Assembly: GCA_951394405.1 (NCBI GenBank)
Contig: OX596340.1
Coordinates: 2,108,001 to 2,172,000, forward strand
Source of the DNA: Coprinellus micaceus
Taxonomy: Eukaryota > Basidiomycota > Agaricomycetes > Agaricales > Psathyrellaceae
Direction: 5' to 3'
DNA length: 64,000 nt
Position 1 is the stretch's first letter. Each line of letters opens with the position of its first letter. Of the stretch, positions 1 to 12,735 are shown one piece after another. A program made the position numbers and the translations under genes. The notes under the pieces were generated by a model that was not told the DNA's origin, searched no databases, and saw only the letters and a list, made by a program, of their open reading frames with translations.

Positions 1-41
1 GGTGGAACTTGGTCTGGCTCTATATATTTCTCCCTCCCATC

Positions 42-1372
42 ATGGCTTTTACAAGCGTGAATGTTGGGCCAAGACTTCGGCGGCCCCGCGACAACGTAAC
101 TTTGCCCCAGACGCAAACAACGAGCAAGCTTCGAAACTTGGTCATGAATTCACCCATGCCTCTCTATCCATCTGTTTTACTCCCAATCTCTACCTTACGC
201 CCTCCATCTCGTGATACATCCACCACAGCAAGGTCGACGCCATCCCTTACTTCGGAATCTTCTGGCTCTGAAGACCTCGAATTTGACTTTGATTTTGAAG
301 ACGAATCCCCAAGCTTTTCTCGTCCTCCAAAGCCAACGGAACGGTTTGACCTCAGAACGACAACGACACCCAGAATCATTGCGCAACTTGCCCAGCGTCG
401 TAAAACACTCTCAGTACATCCTAGCACCTCCAATCGATGGTACTACGAAGAGTCTTTCCTTCCCCTGGTTGCCCGCTACGATAGTGGGCCGTGTATACTC
501 ATTGAAGAGGACTATTACACCGACTGCGTCAGCGGGAGAACATGCAAGGCTCAGTCGAGGAACCCGGAACCTATCTGGATGCGAGCCTTCTTGCGAGGAT
601 CGGAATCTAACTCTACTAGGGCGCGATGTATCTACGCAGCCCAAGTAGTTTCCGTACTGGGAGGACCCACCAAGTGGACTTCCGCAGACTTGCAAAAGTT
701 GTGCCAAACTATCGTATACCGGGCTGGGGACTGCTCCCGAGGAACTGTACATATATTTTCACAGTTCGTCCTTGCCATTCACCAAGCATTTTCCAGGCCC
801 GCCGCTCCAGCCACAGGCACAGTTCTTTTTACCCAGTCCTTGGGTCATGAGGTGCTAAGCCTGTTTGTTTTCTGTTGGAGGGTAAGTGATACTTCATGGT
901 ATTCTCCACTCCCAGGCTCACGGCTTCCCCCTAGGATTTCCGATTTACTGTCCCAGAGTACACCGAAACTGGATGGACCGTGAGCCCTATGAAGGCTCTG
1001 TGCGACATCACCATCTGTCTTAACATGGCGCAATTCGTGGGCGATTCATATAATCTGGGTGTTCTTTCTGAGGATGTCATGGTCATCGCTCTACGCACTG
1101 TGCTGACGAATGTGCAGTCTCTTCAGCACATCGAGGCCCTCAAGTACCTCATCATTTGTGGTGGTCTCGGCCTGTGGAATACAGGGAAGGGATGGCAGGC
1201 GGACCAGTATGCTCGCATCGCCCAGGCTATTGACCCAAGCCGACTGCGCGACCAGGGGCTGAAGGACCTATCTCCACTTTCGAACGGGAAGGAAGCTGCC
1301 TTGCAATCCTCTCTCGATATCGTAAAGTTCTTCAACCAGAAGGTACCCCAACGCTGGATCTGGACGGTTTAG
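42..1372 (+). CDS. Hypothetical protein, 425 aa, two exons
   Basis: Two exons, 42-881 and 935-1372, are separated by a 53 bp GT-AG intron (882-934, gtaagt...ctag) and join in phase 0 to give 425 codons plus stop. The frame is open to the left edge, so an upstream start is possible; ATG 42 is chosen because a TATA-like TATATA stretch lies just before it (about 21-27). The first 110 residues are Ser/Thr/Pro-rich with an acidic patch (FDFDFEDES). The rest looks globular and helical, with motifs such as RCIYAAQVVSVLGG and ALKYLIICGGLGLW. I do not recognise a family. The alternating hydrophobic pattern could be a helical-repeat fold, but this is only an impression. Confidence 0.65.
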
Positions 1373-1966
1373 TGTGTGTGGCGGTGACAAAATATGCTTT
1401 GGTTGCCCATATATCAGTTCAGTGCCACAGAACGAAGGCCATCATAGACTATGGATCTTCATCAACAGTCTACACATGCCTGTACTAACGTAACACACTT
1501 GCTATCGGCTCTTCTTCTCTACTTTTCACAGGCACCCGGCTTGCTCGCACCTCAAAGTATCCCTGGTATGCTTTCACGCATGCATGCTGAACTCCATCGC
1601 GCTCCTGACACATTGTTTGCCATTTTCATGATACGAGATCAACCGACCGCTTAACCTACTCCCGGTACCCTCGTCAAAGCACTGGCCGTTTCATAGTCAC
1701 TCGTCGTATCGTCTCGAGTGAGGAGGGATGATCCCTGATGCATATGGAATGCCGATCTTCTCCGAGGGAAGATGGGAACGAAGAGTCAGATGATGGCCTG
1801 ACAACCATCGACCGAGCTGCTTCTCTCGCGGGGCCAAACAGCGAGCTTAATCGCCTCTTGGAGCCACATGCACGAGATGCACGACCGCCCAGGGTTTCGT
1901 ATATAAATCGGTCAGCCTCTACCTTTTTCACCTATTCTTCCCCCCACCAACAGACTCGCCGACGAG
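1373..1966. other. Intergenic region upstream of the GH20 gene
   Basis: About 590 bases with no convincing coding sequence. The right end holds a TATA box and a pyrimidine-rich leader for the downstream hexosaminidase gene. Short open frames here have no codon bias or family resemblance. Confidence 0.5.
1902..1907 (+). promoter_or_regulatory. TATA box of the GH20 hexosaminidase gene
   Basis: TATAAA lies within cgtatataaatcgg, 60 bases upstream of ATG 1967, and is followed by a C/T-rich stretch (ccccccaccaa) where fungal transcripts often start. Position and context fit a core promoter. No start site was measured. Confidence 0.6.
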
Positions 1967-4026
1967 ATGCGCGTCTGCAACGTCCTCTTGGTGCTTTCGA
2001 CCCTATCCAGCGTTGCGTTTGCGCTCTGGCCTCGTCCGAGAGAGCTGACCTCCGGCACAGCACCTCTTCGCCTCAGCTCCGACTTTTCTGTGTCACTTGC
2101 AGGTGTGGCCGGTGCACCCAGCGACCTCATTGATGCTGTGAAGCGTACCCAAGGGTACCTCCGGAACGACAAGCTCCAAGCACTCGTCCCTGACCGTGGG
2201 GCATCGTCGAAGGGGATCGTCTCCAGGGCCAAAGCGCTTCGCACCCTGCAGCTGAAGTACAGTGGCCAGGGTAAACCCAAGTCGATCTCGGAGGAAGCTA
2301 TTGCGGCGATTGATACGAGGGACGAGGCGTACACCCTGACGGTGCCGGGGGATGGCTCCGATGCTGTCTTGACGGCGAGCTCGAGCCTCGGGCTATTCAG
2401 AGGCTTGACGACATTCGGTCAGATCTGGTACGACCTCGATGGGACCTCATACACGCTGCAAGCCCCTATTTCCATCAAAGATTCACCAGCATACGTACGT
2501 GGCCATTGTACCTTCTTCCCTCGTTCACCTTTTAGGTTCTGACGCCCTTTACGTCTCATAGAAATATAGAGGGTTCATGCTTGACACGGCTAGGAACTAG
2601 TATGCCGCACGTCCTTAGCCCATTTGTATCTCGTTGACCTTCCTTCCCTAGCTTCCCCGTTGCCGATATCAAGCGCCATTTAGATGCCATGAGCTGGACT
2701 AAGGTGCTGAAACCGCCTACCCGAGACGTCGAGTTCAGCACTCACCTGACTATAGATTAACACCCTCCACTGGCACATCGTCGACTCTCAATCATTCCCC
2801 CTAGTTATCCCTGGATTCCAGGCGATCTCCGAGCGTGGGGCGTACAACAAAAAGGCCATCTACTCTCCCGCAGATGTAAAGGAGATCACCGACTATGCTG
2901 CCGCCGTAAGTCACCGCCCTCTCCCTACGAGAAATCGGTCACTGACAACCAGTTACTCAGAGGGGCATTGACGTCTTCGCTGAAATTGACACTCCCGGGC
3001 ACACTTCCATTCTGCATCACTCCTTCCCTGAGCATATTGCTTGCTTCGAGGCTTCTCCCTGGACCCAGTTTGCCAACGAGCCCCCTGCAGGGCAATTGAG
3101 GCTTGCGTCACCTGCCACTGTCAACTTCACTGCTTCGCTCCTTACCGCTGCCGCTAAGCTCTTCCCCTCCAAGTTCTTCAGCACTGGAGGAGACGAGATC
3201 AATAACAACTGCTACAAGCAAGATGCTCAAACTCAAGCAGATCTAGGTAAGTGACACATTTTCTATGGTTCACCCATCTTCTGACGGCGTCCATACCTGC
3301 CGGGCCCGTAGCTGGAAGGACTGTTGACCAAGCACTCAACACCTTCACTCAGGCGTCACATAACGCCCTGAAAGCCGCTGGCAAGACTGCAGTTGTGTGG
3401 CAAGAGATGCTCATTGTCCATAACGTCACCCTCGCTCAGGACACTGCCGTTCTGTACGTGCTGTGCTGCCCATCTATGCATAAACTGCCTCTAACATCAT
3501 GGCCTGCCAGTGTCTGGATCTCATCTCAAGACGCTGCAGCCGTCGCCCAGCGGGGTCATCGCCTGATTCATGCCGCGTCCGATTACTTCTACCTTGACTG
3601 CGGTGGTGGCGGGTGGGTTGGAAACAACATCAATGGGAACAGCTGGTGTGATCCCTTCAAGACCTGGCAAAAGGTATGAGATGGACATCGTCCCCCACAG
3701 CCCTGACTCTAACCCTCATCTCCGCAAAGGCGTACTCCTTCGACCCCTTAGCCAACATCACAAAAGATCAGGAGAAGCTCGTCCTTGGCGGACAGCAGCT
3801 CCTGTGGACCGAGCAAGCTGGTCCATCTAATCTGGACTCCATCGCTTGGCCGAGGGCAGCGGCATCGGCCGAAGTCTTCTGGAGCGGCCCAGGAGGCGAC
3901 GTTAGGACCGCGCTCCCGCGGTTGCACGACCTCGCGTACCGTTACGTCCAGAGGGGGGTGAAAGCCATCGCACTGCAGCCCGAATGGTGTGCTCTGCGAC
4001 CCGGGAAGTGCGATCTGGATGCTTGA
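1967..4026 (+). CDS. Secreted beta-N-acetylhexosaminidase, glycoside hydrolase family 20
   Basis: Likely removes terminal GlcNAc/GalNAc from chitin oligomers and glycans outside the cell. I read eight exons: 1967-2494, 2562-2599, 2652-2703, 2756-2905, 2961-3246, 3312-3453, 3511-3673 and 3730-4026. They sum to 1656 bases, or 551 aa, the usual length for fungal GH20. A signal peptide (MRVCNVLLVLSTLSSVAFA) precedes LWPRPRE, typical of the GH20 N-domain. Family landmarks are RGFMLDTARNYFPV, INTLHWHIVDSQSFP, the DTPGH strand, the catalytic Asp-Glu pair in STGGDEIN (about residue 332), VVWQEM, and WTEQ near the end. One donor (gtgctg at 2704) is weak, but the family alignment supports it. The gene converges on the CorA-like gene. 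Confidence 0.93.
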
Positions 4027-4389
4027 GGAAGAACCGTAGTGGGAGGTAGTCAAATCCCCACAAGCGCATCTTGATTTACGTTGTTTTCCTTATCGTGACG
4101 CGCGCTTTTTACACCAGAATCAGTGGTACGGGTGCAGAAACACCGGCAAGCGAATCCCAAAATGGCGAATATGTTGTCACGTGCGGGGTCCGTTCCAGCG
4201 ACGTTTCGTTCTTTCGCTCGCCAACCTGTAGGTATGGGACTGATGACGGGTGGGGCATTTCGAACAGTACATCGCATTCATCAAAATCGGACTGGCAGGC
4301 TAATACAAGGATAGGAATGTCCAAAATCGTCCCTGGACTTCAGGAGACAATGAAAGGGAACGTACACTGGGATCATTCAAGTTAAAGGT
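4027..4389. other. Convergent intergenic region
   Basis: About 360 bases between the stop codons of two converging genes. Presumably it holds both 3' UTRs. No conserved coding sequence or clear repeat is seen. Confidence 0.5.
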
Positions 4390-7300
4390 TCAGTATGATA
4401 ACCAACTATCTTCCCCTAACTCATCGTCTGCGTCGTTATCTTCTGCTTGTGGGCGTTGATGCCTCTTTGACCTTCTCGAGCTTGGCCGTTGTGGGACGCC
4501 TTCGGTCGGCGACGGGTCAGGATTGACCGGGTATTTCCTCGATGTATCCGCCAATCTTTCAGCCGTTGGGTCTGCTCCCGTGGAATAAGCTCCATCGAAC
4601 GGGGTTGGCGACTGCCGTTGGAATTGGGACGTCCAAGGGCTTAGAGAGGAGAACAATCGAGGGGACGGCGGTTGCTGGCCAAAAAGTGGGAATCCAAATG
4701 GATACACCAGAGGGGTGGAAGGAGCATCATAGTAGACAGAATTTGACGATGCGAGCGGCATTACTGAAGGGATAGCAGCGAAAGGTGGAGGTAATTGTTG
4801 AATGGGAATCAGTGGTGACGTCGTTTCCCCAGTCCAGCCTCCCCCTTGGTAGACAGGATGAGGGTCTTCAAATGTTCCAGGTGACGGGCCTGAGGAAGGA
4901 GTCCTATGTGGGTGCGACTTCGGAATGGCTAGAGTCAATCGTTGACTAGGGGCGGGCGAGGGGGTATGTAAATTGATGCCTAGGGAACCCCTGGAACTCA
5001 CGCTTGGTTGGCGTCTGCTCGCGCTCCTCAGTGCCGAGGCGAGGTTTTCAGCGCTATCAGGGCTTGACGACCAGCCCTCCCGTGCGCTGCGGGTGGGACT
5101 CCGACCTCGTTCAAAGGGTAGGGACGGAGCAAATCTGACTTCGCCCGGATTCAAGGCAGAGTTGGAGCGGGTTCGTCCAGGCAGGACTGCGGGACTATGC
5201 CGGGCAGGTGTGGCCACGTTGCTTTGTGGGCGACTTCGAAGGAGGCTTGACCTACGACTCGTACTACCACGAACCATAGGGCTCGAGCGTCGACTAGATC
5301 TACGACTGGGTATACCACTCCCTCGGCTCTGACGCCGGCTTGAGAAGCGGCTCCGAGTCGTACTGGTGCGCTGGGTTATCTGTGCAAGCGGGATGTAATC
5401 GGTGGACCGCCCTGAATGGCGGTTGAAGGGCTCATGAATCGGGTCTGGGGCCCACATTCCGTAACCTTCGAAAGGTGGCGAGTTAGGATCTAAAACAGTT
5501 CGGCCACTAGTGGGTTCATCCCTGCGCATGAGCATAGGACTGGCGCTTGCCGGTGTTTGGGACTGAGTGTATGTCATGAAGGCGGCGGGGGAAGACGACC
5601 GGGTGCGGTTCTTGATAGAGGCTGGGGCAGAGGCGTGTCCCACCCGCGCCCCTACGTTGGTTCGCCTGCGTGAGATAGACCGGAACTTTGAACGAAAGGC
5701 AGTTGATTTCGAGGTAGGAGAGGTAAGTTGCCCCCGAGAGTCGATCTGGGAGAGGGCCTTAGAAAGTGCCAGTGGGAAGGACGGCGTGGGGGAGTCGGAA
5801 AGTGGAGAGCGGGGTGGGATGTGTATCTTGAGATTGTAAGGGTGACTGCTTGCGATGTAGGTGGGGTCATTATGATCGGGTTTCTCGTCACCGAACGGGT
5901 CTTTGATCCCCTTGATTTTGCCACCGAAGGTTCGACTGGGAAGGGCGTCAAAGTCTAGTGAATTGAGCGGAGGTGCTTCAGGCGCAGGACTCGATGTAAC
6001 GTGCTTCTGAGATTGCCTTGTGTTGCGGAACCGCCGCCACAGGTTCCAAGCCAGGATGACAACAACAGTCAAAGGGATCGTAACCGCAACATAGAGTTTC
6101 CAACCAGCGCCAGCGCTTGTGACCGATTGTTCCACCATCGGCATGCTGAGCACGGCCTTGGAAAGAGTCAGCATGTACCCCGCGCTCTCGATAGGCAGGG
6201 CGCACCGCAATGAACGTTCCCGGTAAGAAGACTAGTGTCAATATTGCAATCCTAAATTCCATAAACACGAGCCACAACCATGAGCCAAGGCCACAGGACG
6301 ACACTCACGTCATCATCGCAGAGCTATCTTTATGCGTCTCCGTGGCAATGTCGCTCGTAAAGTGCGCGATGCTTGCGTTCGTCCCGTTATCCCTTTGCGT
6401 GGCCAGATTGAAGAAAAGGTGAATCCGAATGTTCGTCCGCTCTTTCCAGTTGTTGACCCATCTCTGCCAGTTGTGCGTCCGCGACCGTAGAAACTGGAGG
6501 GAGTCTGCGACAGATGTGTTCTTGGCACCTCCAGTAGATGAACTCTGCGTGCGAAAGGAGGCCGAAGAGACGAGTTGGTGTACGCTGATGAGATAGTCTA
6601 GCTGTTCGATTATCCCGTTCAATTCTTCTTGTAAGATGTGGAAATGTTGAGACAGATTGTGCAAGGCGTGGACCGCCGTGTCAATACGGTCGGCGTTGTC
6701 CTCCTTACTGAAATGTTCCTAAATGGCCCCAGTCAGCCTCGACGCAGCCTGAAATTGCCACTCCCACTCACATACTCCAAGAGCTTTTTTGCGTTGTCGA
6801 CGATGGCCTTTGACCACGTCCAGGTGACTTCATCAATGAGGAGCGACTCCAAAGCTAGAGGGCGAAGGAGGTGTTTCCGAAGTGTTTTGTCCTCGGTCCA
6901 TTGGTTGAGCACGTCCATCACTCGTTGCGGACAGCCTTGGATAATGTATGTTGTAGCCTTGTTCACTATGTCGTGTTTAAACCAGACATGGGACGGGCGC
7001 CCTCTGTCGGAGAGGCGAAAGAACCCTTCTGCTCTTAGCATCAGTCCAATGTCCTCTGACAAACATGGCCGAAAATACTTACGGATAGACGAAATATTGG
7101 ACGCGTGGTGAATATCCGAGTCATAGGTCTTGAATAAGGCGTTACCCGTGTCAAGAAGCCAAGGAACGGTGGTGATCGTGGAAAGGAATATCGGGGAGAC
7201 TCCGAGGGATTGCACGAGGTAGTCGATAGTCGCGGGGTTTAAAGCCACTTGCACTTGGTCGACCGAGGCACCGAGAGGGGGATCATCGGTACTCAGTTCC

Positions 7301-7662
7301 TCGTTGTTCAGAAATCTAGAAGAGGTGGTGAGGGGAGAGGTCCGGGGGTAGAAAATTAGCCGTACAGGATGCGCAGTGCGGGCTGCTCTTCTTGACCATT
7401 CGATTTCTGCACCAATAGTAAGCCCATCTAGCCCTGGATGGGCGCCTATTTGACTCGCCTCGAGATAATGAACAAGCGCTTCATGATCAAGGTTTTCAAG
7501 GCGCCGGTCGTCCACAGAACCGTCCACAGTCCGCTGCAATTCCACCACATTGACGGACGTCTCGGCCTGCACGATATGCGCTTGGAGAAGAGACCTCAGC
7601 GTAGAGTAGTCTGGGATCGTGATTTCTGGGTGACTGGTAACTTGGGAAGCATCGTGGGCCAT
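4390..7662 (-). CDS. CorA-like membrane protein with long Ser/Arg/Pro-rich tail
   Basis: Five exons on the minus strand: 7662-7083, 7028-6772, 6718-6309, 6251-6206 and 6156-4390. They sum to 3060 bases, or 1019 aa. Residues 1-410 are soluble and helical, ending in a predicted coiled region. Then come DSSAMMTIAILTLVFLPGTF (first membrane segment), a short loop reading LSMPMVEQ, and a second segment (LYVAVTIPLTVVVILAW). The order is that of fungal CorA-like metal-transporter relatives, but the GMN selectivity motif of true Mg2+ channels is absent. The remaining roughly 560 residues are disordered, with many RS/SR dipeptides (SRRSSRRSS) and an acidic end. Transport activity is therefore doubtful; a membrane-anchored scaffold or degenerate transporter is an alternative. 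The 54 bp intron at 7029-7082 is inferred from its gtaagt donor, branch-like ctgat, and restored frame. Confidence 0.75.
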
Positions 7663-8441
7663 GGCGATAGGTGAAGGAAGAGAGAGAGGGAAAGGGGTGC
7701 ATTAGGCGCCCATCTTGAAGAGTCTGTGCATTCCGCTGGCAATCGTGTGCCGATTCACGTACACCGCGAAAGCTGTGCGTGCCAGCGCTATTATGGGCGA
7801 CTACAGACTCGGGAACGTCCTTCACATCCACATCCAATTGAAAGCCTGTCAGTGAGTGAATAAGTACAGGTCTGCAATTGTGGTATAGCCGATCAAATGT
7901 CTCTTCACCTGTCGAGACTGTGCGGCGCTGCCAGTACCGTTCAAGATGCCAATCTGCGTGAGAGGGTCCGTAGGGGAAGTCGCGTCGATTAGGACTAATG
8001 ATATCCGCACTACTGAGCCCTGGTTTTTATTGCCCCAATCGCATGACCATCCATGGATGGTGTCTCGGTACTACCAGCGCGAGGGTCCGCATTCCGGCTA
8101 TAGTGTACTGGCGGGGTATAGCAACGAGGGTATGTCAAGATGGTGGTTCTGGTCAGGAAGCGCTGTCTTCCTAACACAGTCAAATATCCCCTTACTTAAG
8201 CTGTTCAACCTTCGCGACTGCAATCCTTCGAAACGTCTCAATCCCCGATGAAGTCCTAGAATTCGATTCAAGCGTACTATTGTTTCCTATGACAACACTA
8301 GCCTAAAGCACTCTATAGAACTACGGCACGATGACCCCGCGTGGGAAGAATGTGGCGAGACTAGCGTAGGTCAGCCTTGGGCTCTCCCTCAACGACCGCA
8401 ACGTTGTTCCCTCTCCCCGATACCGTCGTTCCTCACATATC
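7663..8441. other. Divergent promoter region
   Basis: About 780 bases between two outward-facing start codons (7662 minus, 8442 plus). It must contain both promoters. A 101-codon open frame (7946-8251) has no family resemblance and looks fortuitous. No clear TATA box or repeat seen. Confidence 0.45.
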
Positions 8442-9815
8442 ATGGACTCTGACCGCAAGTCAACAGTCTCGTCATTCTATCACGGTCGGCGACCTTCGAA
8501 TGATGCCCTGAACGGCGACTTTCCCAGGATGTCAAGCAGCGGCCAGAGGCAGAACAGGGATGATGTGTCCTCATTCTACAATCCAGAGCGCAATTCGTTC
8601 GACCGGCTGAACGATAACAGGCCCATCATGTCGGCGGGGTACAACAAGAACTCATTCTTCAATTCAGGCAGGGAGGAGCCCCTGAAGGGAGGGAAGGACG
8701 AAGAGGAAGAGGCTTGGGATGTGTACGCCGATTTCAACAACGCTGGTCCTCGATACAGCACCGCTTTCACTCCTCAGAGCTACACCAGCCACTCTGGGTA
8801 AGAATCATCGTCGCAGTTGAAGGTTGGGGGCCTAACCAAGGAGCAGGTACCAGCAACTTCCAACGCCACAAACGCCAACACCGCAGCAGCCGAACGAGCA
8901 ATTTGATTCCAATGGTGCAAAGGTCGAGATGGTCACCGTCCCTGCGATGGGTGCAGAGTGGAGCAAGGATGAAATGAAGAACATGACCAAAGCGGGACGC
9001 AAGGAGAAAAAGGCGGAGTCAAGGAAGGAATTTTGGACTGCATGGAGACGGGACGAGCGTGGGCTGTGCGGAAAGTGGTTCACTCGGAGGGTACTGGTGT
9101 TCTTCATGTTCGGGGTTTGCGTGGCGTGCGTTCGTTTTCCACTTGCAAGTTTGTGTCCACTCACCGTCCTCCAGCATTGGAATTATCCTTGCCATCACGA
9201 TCCCCCGGGTACCCAAGTTCTCGTTCCAAAGCTCAACACCCCTAGCGAATGCGACAGGAGACTGGGCTCAAGCGATTCCCTACCAATTTTCTCGCTCCCC
9301 AGCAAACTTCTCATTCCCTGCCTATGCCGCGCTTCAATTGGATACCACCTCCAGCTTCCTTCCCCTCCACTTCACAAGCATGAAAGCCGAAGTCTTCGAT
9401 CTAGACTCGAGTCGGCAAGTGGGCACTGGTGATCTGGGGAAACGTACTATCCCCGCTCGAGCGTTCCCCAAGATTCTCCTACCGTTGAACATGACTTACA
9501 CCATCTCAAACGACAGCGATATCACCTGTAAGTCATGGCGAATGTTCTACCCATGGTTTGAGCCTGTCTAATTGCCCGCATTCAGGGATCAACTGGTACA
9601 ACGCCTGTAAGAACAGCGCGATATATCCTGACGGGAAGCGTACCAGTACGTGTGGTCGATTTGTTCCTTGTTGCTCAGCTCAGTTCCGTTTTACAGCCCT
9701 GAAGTTCCGGATCCTCTTGGATATGACCATCACCGGCCTCATTGGTCACAAACAGACCTCTGTCCAGATCGCTGACGCTGAATGCCCTTGGGAGCTCCCA
9801 ATCAACGCTGCCTAA
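8442..9815 (+). CDS. LEA2-like single-pass membrane protein
   Basis: Five exons: 8442-8797, 8847-9125, 9175-9527, 9586-9645 and 9697-9815. They sum to 1167 bases, or 388 aa. The first 190 residues are cytosolic-looking: Ser/Asn/Gln-rich, then a Lys/Arg/Glu-rich stretch. One membrane segment follows (VLVFFMFGVCVAIGIILAI). The C-terminal roughly 170 residues form a beta-rich domain with N-glycosylation sites (NAT, NFS, NMT) and phrases such as MTITGLIGHKQTSVQI. This is the layout of fungal LEA2/NDR1-HIN1-like proteins, which sit in vacuolar or plasma membranes with the LEA2 domain outside. Function in fungi is little known. The family call rests on architecture rather than a catalytic motif. 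Confidence 0.75.
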
Positions 9816-10610
9816 ATCCCCTCAGCCCCTCCTCCCTCTCTCCAGTTCCCGCCTCACCGTTACGACGCGCCAACTTTCACCGCTCCTCTTGCATATCGTT
9901 CGAATAGCTCTCTGGACCCATCCCTTTACAACGACATACGCTTTCTCATTACCCCCATTATATCCTATGCCCTCCCATTTCACTCTCGCTTGCATTCCTT
10001 TGGACTTTCCACGGCCTACCTTACATCCCCGGTTCTCCGTATTGCTGCTGTTATAGACGCATCCGCTCCTTTTGCTTTGCCGGTTTCAATCTCTGTATGG
10101 ATAATACGAACACTTCATATATACACCCATTTGTCATCCGTGTAGAACCTTCACCGACAGCTGTAACTTCTAAAGTTGAACTTGGGAAGTTTCACAGCTC
10201 TCCACTCCCTAGGACGGAGGGGTCTCGGAATCACAGCTTTCAGCCCTGATTAGGCTTTTATTAACCGGAAGATCTCAACAAGCCCGGAGGAACCCAGTAC
10301 CTGGAGTAGATGGGACAAAGACGGGAACTTAAGCTGCGTGGCTTTGACTCAGTGCTTACCCCTGGCGTCAGATCTCCTGTAATTGGTGGCGGAAACGAAC
10401 AAAATCATTCCGGCATTACGGGCGCTTAATTTGCGGACGTCGAGAACCGGAAGCGCCCAGAACGACAGCCCCACGTCAGGCCAGAAAGGCTTACTACACT
10501 AGTCGTTACAGACGAGATAAGTGGAACGGGGTGCCCAGGTAAGTACAGAGTCACAAAAAGACCCCCTAAAAACGATGTGGATGCCCGGTGCTAGGTGCGA
10601 GGGTTCGGTG
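9816..10610. other. Convergent intergenic region
   Basis: About 800 bases between two converging genes. The first part is a C/T-rich 3' UTR. The rest shows no convincing gene. It includes one near-match, on the minus strand, to the recurrent TTAAGCGCCCA element (10420-10429, ten of eleven bases). Confidence 0.45.
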
Positions 10611-12024
10611 CTAAAGGGAACCCACGGCCGACTCAAGGTACAGGTTCTATAGGTGGTTAGGTACAAAATATAACAACGAAGCTAATAACTCGAAACTTAC
10701 AATGATCTCTGCGGTGAGTGCGGGTACGGTGCCGTATCCATATGCGACGAAACGATCTTGCCCATCGTTCCAGCCAAAGAAAACGTCAACCAACGTGCCT
10801 ATCGTTTCATCAGCTATGCATGGCCGACAAATGAGTTGAGATAACGGCGAACATACCCGTGGGCTGTACAAATTTTGCTGAGCGACTCGGTCAGTATCGA
10901 TGTGTCGCGCCTTCGTCGGGGTCTAGCACGAGGACATACCGGTTAAGCGCTTCGTGGCCGTGTCGAGGTACCAAATCATCGACTCCGACTGAGCCTAGGA
11001 TCGAGATATTTTATAAAGAAGAGTCCCATGAAAATTGCATTACAGTGGCCACCTACGTTGTTTCCAGAGACCGAATATGGGAGATTGCCGACTGCCTGCG
11101 GTACCGATCCCTCTGGAGCTGAAAGGGGTGAATGTGTGTCGCGGAGTAGAGGCGCAACAATTGGACATACTGGCGTTCGTCGGCGACATTAAGCAAGAAA
11201 AAGGAGGTGGAGAGCTGTGTTCGAGGAAGGAGCTACGTGTTGAACATAACGTGATAGGACTTTCACTTCAAAGGCACGTACGTGGCTATAGAACCGCAGA
11301 CGATGCCAAAGTACGGAAATTGATATGGGGAGTCCTTTCCATGCATTTATTGGCTCAGTTCCTGTCGCAATGGAATGTTAGGCAAACTCACAGCGATAGC
11401 CAAATTGGAGGGTCCATAGGATGTTGATCCAGCTGGGACGTAAACTACGCCTCTCAGAAGCTGGCTTGGATCCACCACACCCTGATTCCTTCGGATACGA
11501 TTGCTACTCGCCAAGTTGGGGAAGGCAAGCTCATTAGAGAGGTTCTTGTTAAGATGAATGGATGACCAACTCACCTGTAGCTGGTGGAAATGTCCTTGGA
11601 GACCCAACCGCGCAAGATGTTGGTATTTGGTGTCCGGAGAGCGATGTAGCCCGAGAACCTGTGATGTGTTCTTGGTGAGCCGGCGGGACTGTATATGAAA
11701 GGTGATATGGAGCGTACGGAACAGAAGAAACTGTGGTGTCCCGGGCTGTGGGTTGGACGTGTGAATGGCTCGGTTCTTGGGTGCGTATGGTTCGCCCTCA
11801 CCAGCTCGAATGCGGGTTGGATCGTATAATTGGCGAGGTGGGAGGGGCTTCAACCCCCGGGTTAGTCGTGCCGCATTCGTCGTCAACTGAGTGATATTGG
11901 TAGCCCCGGCCAAGACAGCGCCCTTGTTCAAGCTAAACTGAGGTCGAGCATCCACGAAGTCGACAGATGAAGCGTAGAAAAATGCGAAGAAAAGGAAAGC
12001 CTTGGGAACTAGGGAGAGTAACAT
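10611..12024 (-). CDS. Secreted basidiomycete-type protein of unknown function (gene 1)
   Basis: Eleven exons on the minus strand: 12024-11802, 11745-11718, 11658-11575, 11506-11392, 11334-11282, 11232-11171, 11118-11057, 10994-10940, 10877-10857, 10798-10701 and 10646-10611. They sum to 837 bases, or 278 aa. A signal peptide (about residues 1-25, ending VDA or VDARP) is followed by NAARLTRGLKPLPP, a motif I know from many uncharacterised basidiomycete secreted proteins. The body carries FSGYIALR, YVPAGSTSYGPSNLAIA, TPEGS, ESMIWYLDTATKRLTAKFV and VAYGYG. Gene 2 at 29168-37554 is a clear paralogue: exon sizes and intron phases match from exon 3 onward, including a 21-base micro-exon. No enzyme motif is visible. 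The many tiny exons were placed by aligning the two paralogues, so they are better supported than either gene alone would allow. Confidence 0.8.
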
Positions 12025-12735
12025 GGTTCCAGTTTTTCCAGTGTTGGACGGAGTGGGGAAAGGACGAGAATTTCTCATCGAAAATCGCCAACCCCCGTTA
12101 TCTGGCCCTCCGTTTGTTGGTTGAGTGATAGGTGATAGGTGATATTACCCGGGCAAGGTCCAGTTTCGATTTGACGATCACGGTTCAAACAAGGGCGGGG
12201 ACCGCCAGCGCCATTCTACCTGTCGTGGAGTCCATTGTCACAATTCGAGGCAGGTCAAGGCGGCCTATCCGTGCCTGATATGCACACGCAGGTTCTGGGC
12301 AGGTGTCGGAAAGCCGTCACACCGCAAGGCAGAAAGTCGCTGTCAGAGCCACCATCGATCAGGCATTAGGTAGCTGGCGTCAATACAAGCGCCCATGTTG
12401 CATGTGCAGGTCACGACGGTAAGCGGCGAATGTTATATATCGCACGTGTCTTTGCCTTCGGGCCTGAGGGTGAAGAGGCGACCTGGACCCCCGTGCGGCC
12501 AGGGACCGGCAAACAGGGAGTGACTTGAAGGAATAGACTATGGACGGGCGGCGATTGTTATACGAACGGGTCCTGGAGACTGTGGATATCGGACAATACA
12601 GCATACAAGGGTAAAGCACGCATAGCGATATGGTCGGGATCATGTGGGAGGTAGATCCATGTGCAAACCGGGGGTTACTAAATGTGTGACTCGGGTGTAC
12701 GTTCATAATTCGTCTCGAGCGCAATACTAGTTAGC
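12025..12735. other. Intergenic region upstream of gene 1
   Basis: About 710 bases between two minus-strand genes, holding the gene 1 promoter and the 3' end of its upstream neighbour. No credible coding sequence seen. A variant of the recurrent element (aagcgccca) lies near 12389. Confidence 0.4.

Noticed and set aside
5567..5839. Open frames on the plus strand across the CorA-like tail
   Set aside because: Shadow of the Ser/Arg-rich minus-strand exon; low-complexity coding produces long antisense frames.
7946..8251. 101-codon open frame in a divergent promoter
   Set aside because: No family motif or splice continuation; it lies between two well-supported start codons.
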